DNA from: Saccharopolyspora shandongensis
Lineage (GTDB): Bacteria; Actinomycetota; Actinomycetes; Mycobacteriales; Pseudonocardiaceae
Reading direction: 5' to 3'
Assembly: GCF_900106995.1 (NCBI RefSeq)
Contig: NZ_FNOK01000001.1
Coordinates: 248,001 to 312,000, forward strand
Length of the DNA: 64,000 nucleotides
The translations under genes and the position numbers were made by a program. Below, in pieces: positions 44,744 to 54,778 of the stretch. The notes under the pieces are model-generated. The model was not told the DNA's origin, did no database searches, and saw only the letters and a list, made by a program, of their open reading frames with translations. Position 1 is the stretch's first letter. Every line of letters begins with the position of its first letter.

Positions 44744-46207
44744 TCAGCCGACGGCCCCTTCCATCTGCAGCTCGATCAGGCGGTTCAGTTCCAGCGCGTA
44801 TTCCATCGGCAGCTCGCGGGCGATCGGCTCGACGAAGCCGCGCACGATCACCGCCATCGCCTCGTCCTCGGTCAGGCCCCGCTGCATCAGGTAGAACAGC
44901 TGGTCGTCGCTGACCTTGGACACGGTCGCCTCGTGGCCCATCGACACGTCGTCGACCCGGACGTCCACGTACGGGTAGGTGTCGGAGCGGCTGATGGTGT
45001 CCACCAGCAGCGCGTCGCACTTGACGTTGGACGACGAGTGGTGCGCCCGCTTCGCGACCTTGACCAGGCCGCGGTAGGAGGTGCGGCCGCCGCCCCGGGC
45101 GATCGACTTGGACACGATCGTCGAGGAGGTGTGCGGCGCCAGGTGCTCCATCTTCGCGCCCGCGTCCTGGTGCTGGCCCTCGCCGGCGAACGCCACCGAG
45201 AGCACCTCGCCCTTGGCGTGCTCGCCCATCAGGAACACCGACGGGTACTTCATGGTCACCTTGGAGCCGAGGTTGCCGTCGACCCACTCCATGGTGGCGC
45301 CCTCTTCGGCCTTGGCGCGCTTGGTGACCAGGTTGTAGACGTTGGTCGACCAGTTCTGGATCGTCGTGTAGCGGCAGCGGCCGCCCTTCTTGACGATGAT
45401 CTCCACGACCGCGGAGTGCAGCGAGTCGCTGGAGTAGATCGGCGCCGTGCAGCCCTCGACGTAGTGCACGTAGGCGCCCTCGTCGACGATGATCAGGGTC
45501 CGCTCGAACTGGCCCATGTTCTCGGTGTTGATCCGGAAGTAGGCCTGCAGCGGAATGTCGACGTGCACGCCCGGCGGCACGTAGATGAACGAACCGCCCG
45601 ACCACACCGCGGTGTTCAGCGCGGAGAACTTGTTGTCGCCGGCCGGGATGACCGAGCCGAAGTACTCCTTGAACAGCTCCGGGTGTTCCTTGAGGCCGGT
45701 GTCGGTGTCCAGGAAGATGACGCCCTGCTCCTCAAGGTCCTCGCGGATCTTGTGGTAGACGACCTCCGACTCGTACTGGGCGGCCACACCCGCGACGAGG
45801 CGCTGCTTCTCCGCCTCCGGGATGCCCAGCTTGTCGTAGGTGTTCTTGATGTCCTCGGGCAGGTCTTCCCAGGTCTGAGCCTGCTGCTCGGTGGAGCGGA
45901 CGAAGTACTTGATGTTGTCGAAGTCGATCCCGGAGAGGTCGGCGCCCCAATTCGGCATCGGCTTGCGGTCGAACAACCGCAGCGCCTTGAGCCGCGTCTC
46001 CAGCATCCAGTCGGCCTCGTCCTTCTTGGCCGAGATGTCGCGGACGACGTCCTCGTTGAGACCACGGCGAGCGCCGGCACCGGCGGCGTCCGAGTCGGCC
46101 CAGCCGTACTCGTAGCTGCCCACGCTGGCCAGGATCTCGTCCTGGCTGAGCTGGCCATTGCCTTCGGACGGCGTGGTGGGTGTGCGCTGCTCCGCAGCGG
46201 CAGTCAT
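44744..46207 (-). CDS. sufB: Fe–S assembly scaffold protein SufB
   Basis: The 487-residue protein has the conserved [20 protein letters not shown] block with the core cysteine and the C-terminal [25 protein letters not shown]. Unlike some mycobacterial SufB proteins it carries no intein: the length is that of the mature protein. The ATG overlaps the sufR stop by four bases, so it is co-transcribed with the repressor. Confidence 0.97.
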   Translation of the reverse strand: MTAAAEQRTPTTPSEGNGQLSQDEILASVGSYEYGWADSDAAGAGARRGLNEDVVRDISAKKDEADWMLETRLKALRLFDRKPMPNWGADLSGIDFDNIKYFVRSTEQQAQTWEDLPEDIKNTYDKLGIPEAEKQRLVAGVAAQYESEVVYHKIREDLEEQGVIFLDTDTGLKEHPELFKEYFGSVIPAGDNKFSALNTAVWSGGSFIYVPPGVHVDIPLQAYFRINTENMGQFERTLIIVDEGAYVHYVEGCTAPIYSSDSLHSAVVEIIVKKGGRCRYTTIQNWSTNVYNLVTKRAKAEEGATMEWVDGNLGSKVTMKYPSVFLMGEHAKGEVLSVAFAGEGQHQDAGAKMEHLAPHTSSTIVSKSIARGGGRTSYRGLVKVAKRAHHSSSNVKCDALLVDTISRSDTYPYVDVRVDDVSMGHEATVSKVSDDQLFYLMQRGLTEDEAMAVIVRGFVEPIARELPMEYALELNRLIELQMEGAVG

Positions 46208-47037
46208 ACGGACTCCCCTCCATCAGGAATCGGGGCGGTGATCTGCTGGCCCTTCGGGAGCGGGCCGGCAGGTGTCTGGGCGGAGCCCCGGGTGTCGCCA
46301 CCCGGATCCGCCAACCGCGCGGTTGGTACGTGCGTGGTGCAGGCCGCATCACCGTTCGCGATGGTGGCCAGCCGCTGCACATGGGTGCCGAGCACTTCGG
46401 CGAACGCCGCCGTCTCGGCCTCGCACAGCTGCGGGAAGTCCGCGGCGACGTGCGCGACCGGGCAGTGGTGCTGGCAGAGCTGCTCGCCGCTGGCGACGCT
46501 TCGCGTCGAGGCAGCGTAGCCCTCCCTGGTGAGCGCGTCGGCAAGAACCTCCGCGCGCTCGGCCGGGCTCGCGGTGGCCGCCAGCACCTCCCGGTGGTTG
46601 GCCACCAGCGCGGCCATCCGCCGGTCGGCGAACTCGCGGACCGCCTGCTCCCCCTCGTGTTCGGCGATGAACCGCAGCGCGGCCACCGCCAGGTCGTCGT
46701 AGGCGTGCCCGAACCGCGCCCGGCCCACCTCGGTGAGCAGGAACAGCTTCGCGGGCCGGCCGCGACCCCGGCGGCCCCGCGAGGAGGCTTCCCGGGTGTA
46801 GGCCTCGCCCTCGGCGACCAGCACGTCGAGGTGCCGGCGCACGGCGGTGGGGCTGAGCCCGAGTTCGTCGGCCACCGCGGCAGCGGTGATCGGCCCCCGT
46901 TCCAGCAGCAACCGCGCGACCGTGTGCCGGGTGCGCCCGTCGCCGTGCGCGGCCGCACCATGCTGGGGCGACTGGCCCTCAGCAGCGGCCGCGTTGCCCA
47001 CGACTGGGGCAGGCGGAGGCGTCCCGACGTTTTTCAC
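46204..47037 (-). CDS. sufR: SufR, Fe–S-sensing repressor of the suf operon
   Basis: The ~277-residue protein has a DeoR/MarR-like winged helix ([23 protein letters not shown], about 45–70) and a C-terminal cysteine set [19 protein letters not shown] that should bind an Fe–S cluster. SufR represses suf transcription when clusters are plentiful. The GTG at 47037 is chosen because it opens the family-like region and leaves a promoter gap to the divergent mptB; the frame is open upstream into mptB. It heads the operon sufR-B-D-C-S-U-T. Confidence 0.92.
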   Translation of the reverse strand: MKNVGTPPPAPVVGNAAAAEGQSPQHGAAAHGDGRTRHTVARLLLERGPITAAAVADELGLSPTAVRRHLDVLVAEGEAYTREASSRGRRGRGRPAKLFLLTEVGRARFGHAYDDLAVAALRFIAEHEGEQAVREFADRRMAALVANHREVLAATASPAERAEVLADALTREGYAASTRSVASGEQLCQHHCPVAHVAADFPQLCEAETAAFAEVLGTHVQRLATIANGDAACTTHVPTARLADPGGDTRGSAQTPAGPLPKGQQITAPIPDGGESV

Positions 47038-47122
47038 AACACGAATGTTACCTATTTCCTCGCGAGGCACCAGAGCGCGGGGTCGCCGCGTGAGCTGACT
47101 CACGCGGTTACGCTTCGTCGTC
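47038..47122. promoter_or_regulatory. sufR/mptB divergent promoter
   Basis: An 85-base AT-richer gap. It contains GGTAACATTCGTGTTGTG directly before the sufR GTG, with AACA/TGTT half-sites, a plausible autoregulatory SufR site. This is not proven by sequence alone. Confidence 0.45.
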
Positions 47123-48679
47123 GTGGCGGCAGTCGAATCCAAAGACACAGCGGCGGCGGATCCCGCGGCGCAACAGCCCCTGGACCGCACCGAGCGGCGT
47201 CAGCTCGACGTCGTGCGCCGGTTCGGCACCACCGGGTCGCTGGTGCTCGCGGTCGGCGCGATCGGCGCCGGCGCCGCCCCGGTGGACAACCCGCTGTCCG
47301 GGGCCCGCCTGATCGGCCTGCCCGTCCGCATCCCGACCGTGGCGATGGCCTCCTGCTGGCTGGGCATGCTGATGATCGTCATGGCCTGGCTGTGGCTGGG
47401 CAAGCTCTGCTGGCCGGGCCGCGCCCGGATGCTGTCGGCCACCCAGCTGGCCCGCACGCTGGCGATGTGGGCGCTGCCGCTGGCCCTGGCCCCGCCGCTG
47501 TTCAGCACCGACATGTACAGCTACCTGGCGCAGAGCGAGGTGGCCGCGCGCGGCTTCAACCCGTACGTGCTGGGCTCCGCCGCCGCGCTCGGCGTCGACC
47601 ACCCGTTCACCGCCAACGTGCCCAACATCTGGCGCGACACCCCGTCGCCGTACGGGCCGCTGTTCCTGATGTTCGGCCAGGTGATCTCCCGGATCGTCGG
47701 CGACAACGTGGTGTTCGGGGTGCTGGTGTGGCGCGCGGTGATGCTGTGCGGGCTGGCGCTGGCGATCTGGGCGATCCCGCGGCTGGCCCGCCGCTGCGGA
47801 GTGCACCCGGCCGCCGCGCTGTGGCTCGGCGCGGCCAACCCGATCGTGCTGTTCCACGTGGTCAGCGGCATGCACAACGAGGCACTGATGGTCGGCATCA
47901 TGCTCGCCGCCATCGAGCTGGGCCTGCGCTACCAGACCGTGCCGGGCACCATCGCCGCCGGCGTGCTGCTGACCGTCGCCGGGGCGATCAAGCCGCCGGG
48001 GTGGATCGCGCTCGGCTTCTTCGGCATCTGCCTGGTGCTGCGGCGCGGCGGGCGGTTCCGCGACCTGGTGCGGGTCGCGGCGCTGCTGACCGCGGTGTTC
48101 CTGGCCACCATGACGGTGATCACGGTGGCCAGCGGCTGGGGCCTGGGCTGGATCGACACCTTCGACGTGCCCAACCGGGTCAAGACGTTCATGGCGCCGC
48201 TGACCGCGTTCGGGATGACCGGCGGCGGCCTGAGCACGCTGCTCGGGCTGGGCAACCAGACCGACGCGATGCTGGTCATCACCAAGATCATCGGCTACCT
48301 GATCGTCGCCGCGGTGTGCCTGCGGATGCTGTGGCTGTCCTTCCGCGGCCGCATCGAACCGCTGGCGGCGATGGGCATCACGTTCCTCACCCTCGCGCTG
48401 GCGGTGCCGGTGCTGTGGCCCTGGTACCTGCTGTGGTCGGTGGTGCCGCTGGCGCTGGCCACCAACAGCCACCGGTTCCGGATCACCGCGGCCGCGATCT
48501 GCGCCGTGGTCTCGCTGCTGGTGCCGCCGACCGGCGCGGGATTCGTGCTGCGCGCCTACCAGATCCCGTTCGCCGTGATCGCCGCGGCGATCGCCTTCGC
48601 GATCACCCTCTGGCTGGTGCGCGGCAAGGTACCGGGCCTGCTGCCGACCCGCGGCGGTGTTCGGCCGGTCACGCAATAG
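47123..48679 (+). CDS. mptB: MptB-like polyprenol-phosphate-mannose α-1,6-mannosyltransferase
   Basis: The 518-residue protein is a GT-C fold membrane enzyme with about a dozen hydrophobic helices. The first extracytoplasmic loop after FSTDMYSYLAQSEVAARGFNP carries the acidic residue expected for catalysis. In mycobacteria the homologous gene (Rv1459c) lies next to sufR in the same divergent arrangement and builds the mannan core of lipomannan. The start is a GTG 85 bases from the sufR start. Confidence 0.85.
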   Translation: MAAVESKDTAAADPAAQQPLDRTERRQLDVVRRFGTTGSLVLAVGAIGAGAAPVDNPLSGARLIGLPVRIPTVAMASCWLGMLMIVMAWLWLGKLCWPGRARMLSATQLARTLAMWALPLALAPPLFSTDMYSYLAQSEVAARGFNPYVLGSAAALGVDHPFTANVPNIWRDTPSPYGPLFLMFGQVISRIVGDNVVFGVLVWRAVMLCGLALAIWAIPRLARRCGVHPAAALWLGAANPIVLFHVVSGMHNEALMVGIMLAAIELGLRYQTVPGTIAAGVLLTVAGAIKPPGWIALGFFGICLVLRRGGRFRDLVRVAALLTAVFLATMTVITVASGWGLGWIDTFDVPNRVKTFMAPLTAFGMTGGGLSTLLGLGNQTDAMLVITKIIGYLIVAAVCLRMLWLSFRGRIEPLAAMGITFLTLALAVPVLWPWYLLWSVVPLALATNSHRFRITAAAICAVVSLLVPPTGAGFVLRAYQIPFAVIAAAIAFAITLWLVRGKVPGLLPTRGGVRPVTQ

Positions 48680-48690
48680 GCTTGGATGTC

Positions 48691-49626
48691 GTGAGCAATG
48701 CCGACAGCCCGGCCGTCCGGTTGCGGGGGCTGAAGAAGCGCTTCGGCGACACCGTCGCCGTTGCCGGACTCGATCTGTGCATGCCGCGCGGCAGCGTCCT
48801 GGCGCTGCTCGGCCCCAACGGCGCGGGCAAGACCACCACCGTCGAGATCTGCGAGGGCTTCCAGCGCCCGGACGAAGGCGAAGTGCGTGTGCTCGGGCTC
48901 GACCCGCATACCCAGTCCGAGGCGCTGCGGCCGCGGATCGGCGTGATGCCGCAGGGCGGCGGTGCCTACCCGGGCGTGCGCGCCGACGAGATGCTGCACC
49001 TGGTCGCGGCCTGCGCCGCCGATCCGCTGGACCCGGCGTGGCTGCTGGACGTGCTCGGCCTGGAGGGCGCCCGCCGCACGCCCTACAAGCGGCTCTCCGG
49101 CGGCCAGCAGCAGCGCCTGTCGCTGGCGTGCGCCCTGGTCGGCCGGCCCGAGCTGGTGTTCCTCGACGAACCCACCGCCGGCCTCGACCCGCAGGCGCGG
49201 CGGCTGGTCTGGGACCTGGTCGGCGCGCTGCGCAGGGACGGCGTCAGCGTGCTGCTGACGACCCACCTGATGGACGAGGCGGAGGCGCTGGCCGACCGGG
49301 TGCTGATCGTGGACCACGGCCGCGCGGTCGCCGAGGGCACCGCCGAGGAGCTCACCGAGCCCGCGGACGGCAGGCAGGAACTGCGCTTCCGCTCGCAGAC
49401 CGGGCTCGACCTGAAGCTGCTGCTGGCGGCGCTGCCGGAGGACTGCGAGGCCACCGAGCTGCGCCCCGGCGACTACGTGGTGCGCGGCACCGTCGACCCG
49501 CAGGTGGTGTCGACGGTGACCGCGTGGTGCGCGCAGCACGGCGTGCTCGCGCAGGAACTCCGGGTCAGCCGCCGCAGCCTGGAGGACGTGTTCCTGGAAC
49601 TGACCGGACGGGAGCTGCGATCGTGA
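48691..49626 (+). CDS. ABC transporter ATP-binding protein
   Basis: The 311-residue protein has Walker A GPNGAGKTTT, signature RLSGGQQQRLSLACAL and Walker B ELVFLDEPTAGLD, with a C-terminal extension ending EDVFLELTGREL typical of DrrA/CcmA-type exporters. GTG at 48691 is the probable start, 11 bases after mptB. The stop overlaps the permease GTG (GTGA). Homologues occupy the same place in mycobacteria. Substrate unknown. Confidence 0.92.
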   Translation: MSNADSPAVRLRGLKKRFGDTVAVAGLDLCMPRGSVLALLGPNGAGKTTTVEICEGFQRPDEGEVRVLGLDPHTQSEALRPRIGVMPQGGGAYPGVRADEMLHLVAACAADPLDPAWLLDVLGLEGARRTPYKRLSGGQQQRLSLACALVGRPELVFLDEPTAGLDPQARRLVWDLVGALRRDGVSVLLTTHLMDEAEALADRVLIVDHGRAVAEGTAEELTEPADGRQELRFRSQTGLDLKLLLAALPEDCEATELRPGDYVVRGTVDPQVVSTVTAWCAQHGVLAQELRVSRRSLEDVFLELTGRELRS

Positions 49627-50432
49627 ACGCCGAGACCAACGCGCAGGCCCAGCTCGGTGCCCAGTTCCCGGCGGGCACGTTCGCGCCGAAGCCCGGCCGG
49701 GGCCGCGCGGGCCGGATGCTGGCCGCGCAGACCAGGATCGAGGCGCTGCTGATCATCCGGCACGGCGAGCAGGCCCTGCTGACGCTGATCATCCCGCTGG
49801 CGCTGCTGATCGGGCTGAGCACGCTGCACATCGGCACGCTGCCGGAGCCGCGGGTGAACTCGGTGATGCCGCGGATCCTGGCGCTGGCGGTGATGTCCAC
49901 GGCGTTCACCGGCCAGGCCATCGCGCTCGGTTTCGACCGCCGCTACGGCGTGCTCAAGCGGCTGTCCGCGACGGCGCTGCCGCGGTGGACGCTGGTGTCC
50001 GGGCGCGTCCTGGCGACCCTGCTGGTCGTCGCGCTGCAGGCGGTCGTGCTGGGCGTCGCCGCGGTGCTGCTGGGCTGGTCACCGGCGCTTTCCGGGCTGC
50101 TGCCCGCGATCCCGCTGCTGGTGCTGGGCACGCTGGCCTTCGGCGCGGCCGGGGTGCTGGTCGGCGGCGCGCTGCGGGCCGAGATCGTGCTGGCGCTGGC
50201 CAACGCGATCTGGTTCGTGCTGCTGCTCGCAGGCGGCCTGGCGCTGCCCACGAGCGACCTGCCGGGCCCGGTCGGCGCGGTCGCCGGGTTCCTGCCCTCC
50301 GGCGCCCTCGCGGAGGCACTCGACGCGGCCCTGGTCAACGGCGCCCTGCCGGGCTTGCAGCCGGTGGCGGTCCTGCTGGCGTGGGGCGCGGTGTGCGGCG
50401 TCCTGGCCATCCGCACCACCCGCCTGACCTGA
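49623..50432 (+). CDS. ABC-2 type transporter permease
   Basis: The 269-residue protein has six hydrophobic segments and the ABC-2 pattern AFTGQAIALGFDRRYGVLKRLSATALPRW. It forms the membrane part of the exporter with the preceding ATPase. The frame is fused by read-through with a shadow upstream, but the GTG at 49623, overlapping the ATPase stop, is the natural start. Confidence 0.92.
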   Translation: MNAETNAQAQLGAQFPAGTFAPKPGRGRAGRMLAAQTRIEALLIIRHGEQALLTLIIPLALLIGLSTLHIGTLPEPRVNSVMPRILALAVMSTAFTGQAIALGFDRRYGVLKRLSATALPRWTLVSGRVLATLLVVALQAVVLGVAAVLLGWSPALSGLLPAIPLLVLGTLAFGAAGVLVGGALRAEIVLALANAIWFVLLLAGGLALPTSDLPGPVGAVAGFLPSGALAEALDAALVNGALPGLQPVAVLLAWGAVCGVLAIRTTRLT

Positions 50433-50446
50433 CCCGCTCGTCATCC

Positions 50447-50508
50447 CGCCGTTTTCGCGCGAAAACGGCGTTCTCCACGCCTGCCGGGCGCCGGTTTCGC
50501 GCGAAAAC
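50447..50508. repeat. Paired TTTCGCGCGAAA palindromes (second site)
   Basis: A perfect 24-base palindrome at 50447–50470 and an imperfect one at 50493–50508 share the same 12-base core as the pair at 27040–27105. They follow the permease stop and probably act as terminator. Confidence 0.75.
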
Positions 50509-50583
50509 GCCGCCCGCGTCCAAGCCGGAACCGGTGGCGTCCGGCTGGAGACAAATACTGGAACGACGTTCTACGATGCGCGC

Positions 50584-51435
50584 ATGACGGAGATCGCGCG
50601 GCGAGCGAAGCAGTCCCTCGAACTCATCCACGCCATGATCTACTTCGCCCCCGAGGCCGCCGACGGCTTCGCCGGGCTCGGCCTCGAACGCGGCCTGATG
50701 TCCTACTACGCCGGTAGGTCCGCCGCGATGGGCCCCGTCGGTGCCGGCGTGGTCGCGGCGACGTTCTACAACTTCAACCCCGAATCCGTCGCCCCCGTGA
50801 TCCCCCGGGCCTGGTCGATCGCCGCACCGGAAGCCGTCCTCGCCGCCCGGCTCAAGGCGGCCGACGCGGCGCTGCGCCGGCTGCTCGGCGACGCCACCGT
50901 CGCCTCCGGTGCCGTCGCCGAAACCGCCGAACTGGCCCGCGAGGCCGCGCAGGCCTGCACTCCGGACGGCAAACCGCTGTACGCCGCGCACGCCGACCTC
51001 CCCTGGCCCGACGAGCCGCACCTCAAGCTCTGGCACGCGATCACCCTGCTGCGCGAGTTCCGCGGCGACGCGCACATCGCCGCGCTGCAGCACGGCGGCC
51101 TGAGCGGCATCCAGGCCCTCGCGCTGCACAGCACCGTGCCGGGCGGCTTCGACGGGAACGCGGCCAAGAAGCTCCGAGCCTGGTCCGACGAGCAGTGGGA
51201 CCGCGCCTTCCAGGAGCTGCGCGAGCGCGGCCTGGTCGGCGCCGACCGCGAGATCACCGAGGCCGGTCACGCGCTGCGCGAGGAGATCGAGGCCGCGACC
51301 GACGCGATGTCGATGGCCCCCTGGTCCGCGCTCGGCGAAGCCAGGACGACCGAGCTGATCGGCAGCGGCGGACGGCTCAGCAAGGCGCTGGTGGAGGCGG
51401 GCGCGATGCCGCGGGGACTCCGCCGCACGCGCTGA
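50584..51435 (+). CDS. SCO6745/SalK-like family protein
   Basis: The 283-residue, mostly helical protein resembles the SCO6745 family of actinobacteria, with AMIYFAPEAADGF near the N-terminus, the central NFNPESVAPVIPRAW and a winged-helix-like C-terminus (AWSDEQWDRAFQELRERGLV). The biochemical function of the family is not known; members occur near lantibiotic and other genes as well as alone. It lies between the ABC exporter and ctaA and has its own start 75 bases after the palindromes. Confidence 0.75.
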   Translation: MTEIARRAKQSLELIHAMIYFAPEAADGFAGLGLERGLMSYYAGRSAAMGPVGAGVVAATFYNFNPESVAPVIPRAWSIAAPEAVLAARLKAADAALRRLLGDATVASGAVAETAELAREAAQACTPDGKPLYAAHADLPWPDEPHLKLWHAITLLREFRGDAHIAALQHGGLSGIQALALHSTVPGGFDGNAAKKLRAWSDEQWDRAFQELRERGLVGADREITEAGHALREEIEAATDAMSMAPWSALGEARTTELIGSGGRLSKALVEAGAMPRGLRRTR

Positions 51436-51505
51436 AAATCATCGGCATCGCGTTGTCAAGCCCCTGCGGGCGGGCGAGTCCCGGCGGCGTCCTACCATCG
51501 AGGTC

Positions 51506-52468
51506 GTGCCAACGGCCTCTCTGACTTCCCGGATCTCCCGCCCGTCGCCGCGCGTCGTGCGCGCGCTGGCAATCGCCGTGCTGGTGACGCAGGCGCTGAT
51601 CTCGGTGACCGGCGTGATCGTCCGGGTGACCGACTCCGGGCTCGGCTGCCCCACCTGGCCGCAGTGCTTCCCGGGCAGCATGGTGCCCGTCGAGCACCCC
51701 GAGGTCGCGACCCTGCACCAGGTGATCGAGTTCGGCAACCGGCTGCTGACCGGCGTGATCGGGTTCATCGCGCTGGCCTGCCTGCTGGCCGCGTGGCGCT
51801 GCCTGCCGTACCGGAAGCGGCTGGTCCGGCTCGCGCTGATCATGCCGCTGGGCGTGGTCGCGCAGGCGATCATCGGCGGCATGACGGTGCGCGTCAACCT
51901 GGCCTGGTGGAGCGTGTCGACCCACTTCATGGCCTCGGCGGTGCTCATCTGGCTGGCCGCGATCCTGGTCAAGGCGACCACCGAGGGCGACCGCCCGCCG
52001 GTCGGCGTGGTGCCGACGCCGATGCGCAGGCTGCTGGCCGTCCTCGTGGTGGTCACCGCGGCGGTGCTCGTCCTCGGCACCCTGGTCACCGCCGCCGGCC
52101 CGCACGCGGGCGACCCGGACACCCCGCGGCTCGACCTCCCGGTGCCGACGCTGGTCCAGGCCCACGGCCTGCTGGTGATGGCGTACGTGCTGCTGCTCGC
52201 GGTCTTCGGCGTGTGGCTGCGCAGCGCCCGCCCGACCAAGGCCCTGCTGAAGACCTACGGCGCGGCGTGCGTGCTCGTCCTGGTGCAGGGCGCCATCGGC
52301 TCCGTGCAGTACTACCTCGGCGTGCCCGAGGCGATGGTCGTGCTGCACGTGCTGGCGGCGACGCTGGTGATCGTCGTGACCGCCATGCTCTGGGTCGAGT
52401 CCCGCTACCGCGGCCCGCTGCCGCTGCCGGCGACCGAGGCCACCGCCAAGGAATCCGTCACCGCCTGA
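51506..52468 (+). CDS. ctaA: Haem A synthase CtaA (COX15)
   Basis: The 320-residue protein has eight hydrophobic helices, the first loop cysteine pair in SGLGCPTWPQC and histidines in TLHQVIEFGNRL, STHFMAS, AHGLL and LHVLAA that bind haem. It oxidises the C8 methyl of haem O for cytochrome aa3. Its place after the ABC exporter agrees with mycobacterial gene order. GTG start at 51506. The stop overlaps the end of the convergent MFS gene by 11 bases. Confidence 0.95.
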   Translation: MPTASLTSRISRPSPRVVRALAIAVLVTQALISVTGVIVRVTDSGLGCPTWPQCFPGSMVPVEHPEVATLHQVIEFGNRLLTGVIGFIALACLLAAWRCLPYRKRLVRLALIMPLGVVAQAIIGGMTVRVNLAWWSVSTHFMASAVLIWLAAILVKATTEGDRPPVGVVPTPMRRLLAVLVVVTAAVLVLGTLVTAAGPHAGDPDTPRLDLPVPTLVQAHGLLVMAYVLLLAVFGVWLRSARPTKALLKTYGAACVLVLVQGAIGSVQYYLGVPEAMVVLHVLAATLVIVVTAMLWVESRYRGPLPLPATEATAKESVTA

Positions 52469-53663
52469 CCAAGGTCTCCCGCGCCCCGGCCGTCGAGCGG
52501 GACCGGCGCAGCACCCACCAGATCGCCACCAGGCACAGGGCGTTGAGTCCGAACAGGACGATCGGAACCGATGTGGCGGAGGCGAGTTCGATGCCGATGC
52601 CGAGCAACGGCGGGAACGCGACGCCGCCCAGCATCGACGCCGCGATCACGTACGCCCCGGCCCGACGCGCATCGGGCACCAGCCGGTGCAGCCACGGCAG
52701 GCCGGTCGGGAAGACCGGCCCGATGAACAGGCCGAGCCCGGCGTAGGCGAACGGGGCGAGCGGCGGGACGACCGCCAGCGCGAGGCAGACCGCCATGCCC
52801 GCGCAGCTCCCGGTGAGGATGGCCGGCTCCGACCAGCGGAGCGTCAGCGGCGCCACGAGGAACCTGCCGACCGTCATCATGAGCCAGTACCCGGCGGTGA
52901 CGGTCGTCGCCGCGCCGACGGTGTAGCCGGCGGAGGTCAGGTGCGTCGGCTCCCACCCGCCGGCCCCGGACTCGACGCCCATGTTGAGCACGTACAGGAC
53001 GATGAACGCGCCGGTGATGGCGATGCCGCGGCTGCGCAGGTGGGCGCCCCGGTCCACGGCCGCGGTCGTGCCGCTCCCGTCCCGTTGCTCGCGCACGCCG
53101 CGAACCAGCACCACGACCGCGGCCGACGCGAGCGCGAAGACGAAGAAGACCTGGGGATAGCCGTCCGGACCCAGCTGCGCCAGCACCGCCGGGGCGAGGA
53201 TCGACCCGACCCCGAAGAAGGCGTTGAGCAGGTTCAGCATGGCCGGGCTGCGCGCGCCGAACCCGATCGCGAACAGGTAGTTGAGCCCGTAGTCGATCGC
53301 GCCGTACCCGAGCCCGGCGACGAACGCGCCCAGGAGCGCGACCGGCCACTGCGGCGCCGCCGCGAACACGGCGGCACCCAACGCCATCGCCACGTAGGAC
53401 CAGCCGAGGAGGGCGCGGTTGCCGATCCGGCCGCAGGCCAGGTGGAACGCCATCACACCGAGCAGGCCACCGACGAAGTGGGCGCTCAGCGCCAGGCCGG
53501 CCACGGTCGGCGAAACCCCGTGCGCGGCGCGCACCGCCGGGATCGCGGGGCCGTAAAGCGCCTGGAGCGCGCCGATCAAGACGAAACCCGCGAACGCTCC
53601 GGCGATTCCCACGCCGCTGAACAGCCGTGGTGCGGCGTCCTTCGCATCGCTCAACGCACTCAT
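52458..53663 (-). CDS. MFS transporter
   Basis: The 401-residue protein has about 12 hydrophobic helices and resembles FucP/YcaD-like MFS carriers (GFGARSPAMLNLLNAFFGVGSI; GPVFPTGLPWLHRLVP). A sugar or related polar substrate is suggested by the divergent LacI-type regulator and operator. It is separated from the polyketide cluster by the suf locus, so a role in product export is unlikely. Confidence 0.88.
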   Translation of the reverse strand: MSALSDAKDAAPRLFSGVGIAGAFAGFVLIGALQALYGPAIPAVRAAHGVSPTVAGLALSAHFVGGLLGVMAFHLACGRIGNRALLGWSYVAMALGAAVFAAAPQWPVALLGAFVAGLGYGAIDYGLNYLFAIGFGARSPAMLNLLNAFFGVGSILAPAVLAQLGPDGYPQVFFVFALASAAVVVLVRGVREQRDGSGTTAAVDRGAHLRSRGIAITGAFIVLYVLNMGVESGAGGWEPTHLTSAGYTVGAATTVTAGYWLMMTVGRFLVAPLTLRWSEPAILTGSCAGMAVCLALAVVPPLAPFAYAGLGLFIGPVFPTGLPWLHRLVPDARRAGAYVIAASMLGGVAFPPLLGIGIELASATSVPIVLFGLNALCLVAIWWVLRRSRSTAGARETLVRR

Positions 53664-53668
53664 CTCCC

Positions 53669-53695
53669 GTGAACGTTCTCGTGAACGTTCACGAG
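53669..53695. promoter_or_regulatory. LacI-type operator
   Basis: A perfect 18-base palindrome CTCGTGAACGTTCACGAG (53678–53695), with an overlapping second half-copy GTGAACGTTCTCG just to its left, stands six bases upstream of the MFS start. It has the central CG of LacI-family operators and is probably bound by the regulator at 53769. Confidence 0.8.
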
Positions 53696-53768
53696 CATGG
53701 CGAGAGGACCCGCCGGCGTCAAGGCCGCGTGCTTCTCCGGCGGAACGCCGGTGTGATGAGATGGACCG

Positions 53769-54758
53769 ATGGCGGCCCCGGTGCGCAGACCCACGATCAA
53801 GGACGTCGCGCGCGCCGCCCAGGTGTCGTACCAGACCGTTTCCCGCGCGATCAACGACAAGCCGGACATCGACCCGGAGACCAAGCGCCGGGTGCTCGCG
53901 GCCGCCGAGCGGCTCGGATACCGGCCGAGCAGGCACGCGCGGGCCCTGGTCAAGCCGCACCCGAGCACGATCGGCCTGGTCATCCCGGACCTGACCAACC
54001 CCTTCTTCCCGGAGGTCATGGCCGGGCTGATCGACTCGGCCGCGACCCGCGGCTGGCAGGTGAACGTCGTCAGCAGCGCGGGACCGGCCGACGAGGCCGA
54101 CGTGCTCAGGTCGTTCGCCGCCGAGGTGGACGCCCTGGTCGGCTACTTCAACCACCTCGACCCCTCGCCCGCCGAGCTCGACGTGGACATCCCCGTCGTG
54201 CTGCTCGACGCCGAGGACGAGGCGCCGCGCCGCGGAGCCGTCGCGGTGAACGTCGACGCGGGCGTGCGGGCCGGCGTCCGGCACCTGCTGGACCGCGGGC
54301 ACCGCGCCCTCGGCATGATCGACTGCGCCACCAGCTGCGACCGCCACCAGCGGCGGCGATCCTTCGTGCGGGCCCTCGGGGAGAACGGGATCGAACTCCC
54401 CGCCGACGCGATCGAGCAGGCCGAGCAGTCCATCCCGGACGCCGAGCGGGCGACGCACCGGCTGCTGGACCGCCGCCCCGGCACGACCGCGATCTTCGCG
54501 TTCAACGACCTGACCGCGGTGGGTGTCGTGCGCGCCCTGCACGCGCGAGGGCTGCGCGTTCCGCAGGACTGCGCGGTGCTGGGTTTCGACGGCCTGGCGC
54601 TGGGCGAGTTGATCACGCCGCCCCTGACCACGCTGCACATCGACAAGCGGCGCCTGGGAAGCCTCGCGGTCGACGAGGTGGAACGCCTGCTCGCGCGGCA
54701 GGAGGAAGCGGCGAGCGTCGAACTGGTTCCCGAACTCGTCGTCCGGGAATCGACCTAG
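53769..54758 (+). CDS. LacI-family transcriptional regulator
   Basis: The 329-residue protein has an N-terminal LacI helix-turn-helix and hinge (TIKDVARAAQVSYQTVSRAI, then HARALVKP) and a periplasmic-binding-protein-like sensor domain (STIGLVIPDLTNPFFPEVM; TAIFAFNDLTAVGV). It is divergent from the MFS gene and likely represses it in the absence of a sugar. Confidence 0.94.
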   Translation: MAAPVRRPTIKDVARAAQVSYQTVSRAINDKPDIDPETKRRVLAAAERLGYRPSRHARALVKPHPSTIGLVIPDLTNPFFPEVMAGLIDSAATRGWQVNVVSSAGPADEADVLRSFAAEVDALVGYFNHLDPSPAELDVDIPVVLLDAEDEAPRRGAVAVNVDAGVRAGVRHLLDRGHRALGMIDCATSCDRHQRRRSFVRALGENGIELPADAIEQAEQSIPDAERATHRLLDRRPGTTAIFAFNDLTAVGVVRALHARGLRVPQDCAVLGFDGLALGELITPPLTTLHIDKRRLGSLAVDEVERLLARQEEAASVELVPELVVREST

Positions 54759-54778
54759 CCGCGCGAGGCGGACCCCGG

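Noticed and set aside
52458..53663. MFS carrier as exporter of the polyketide
   Set aside because: Separated from the cluster by the suf and cell-wall loci and paired with a LacI regulator and operator; a sugar-type role is likelier.
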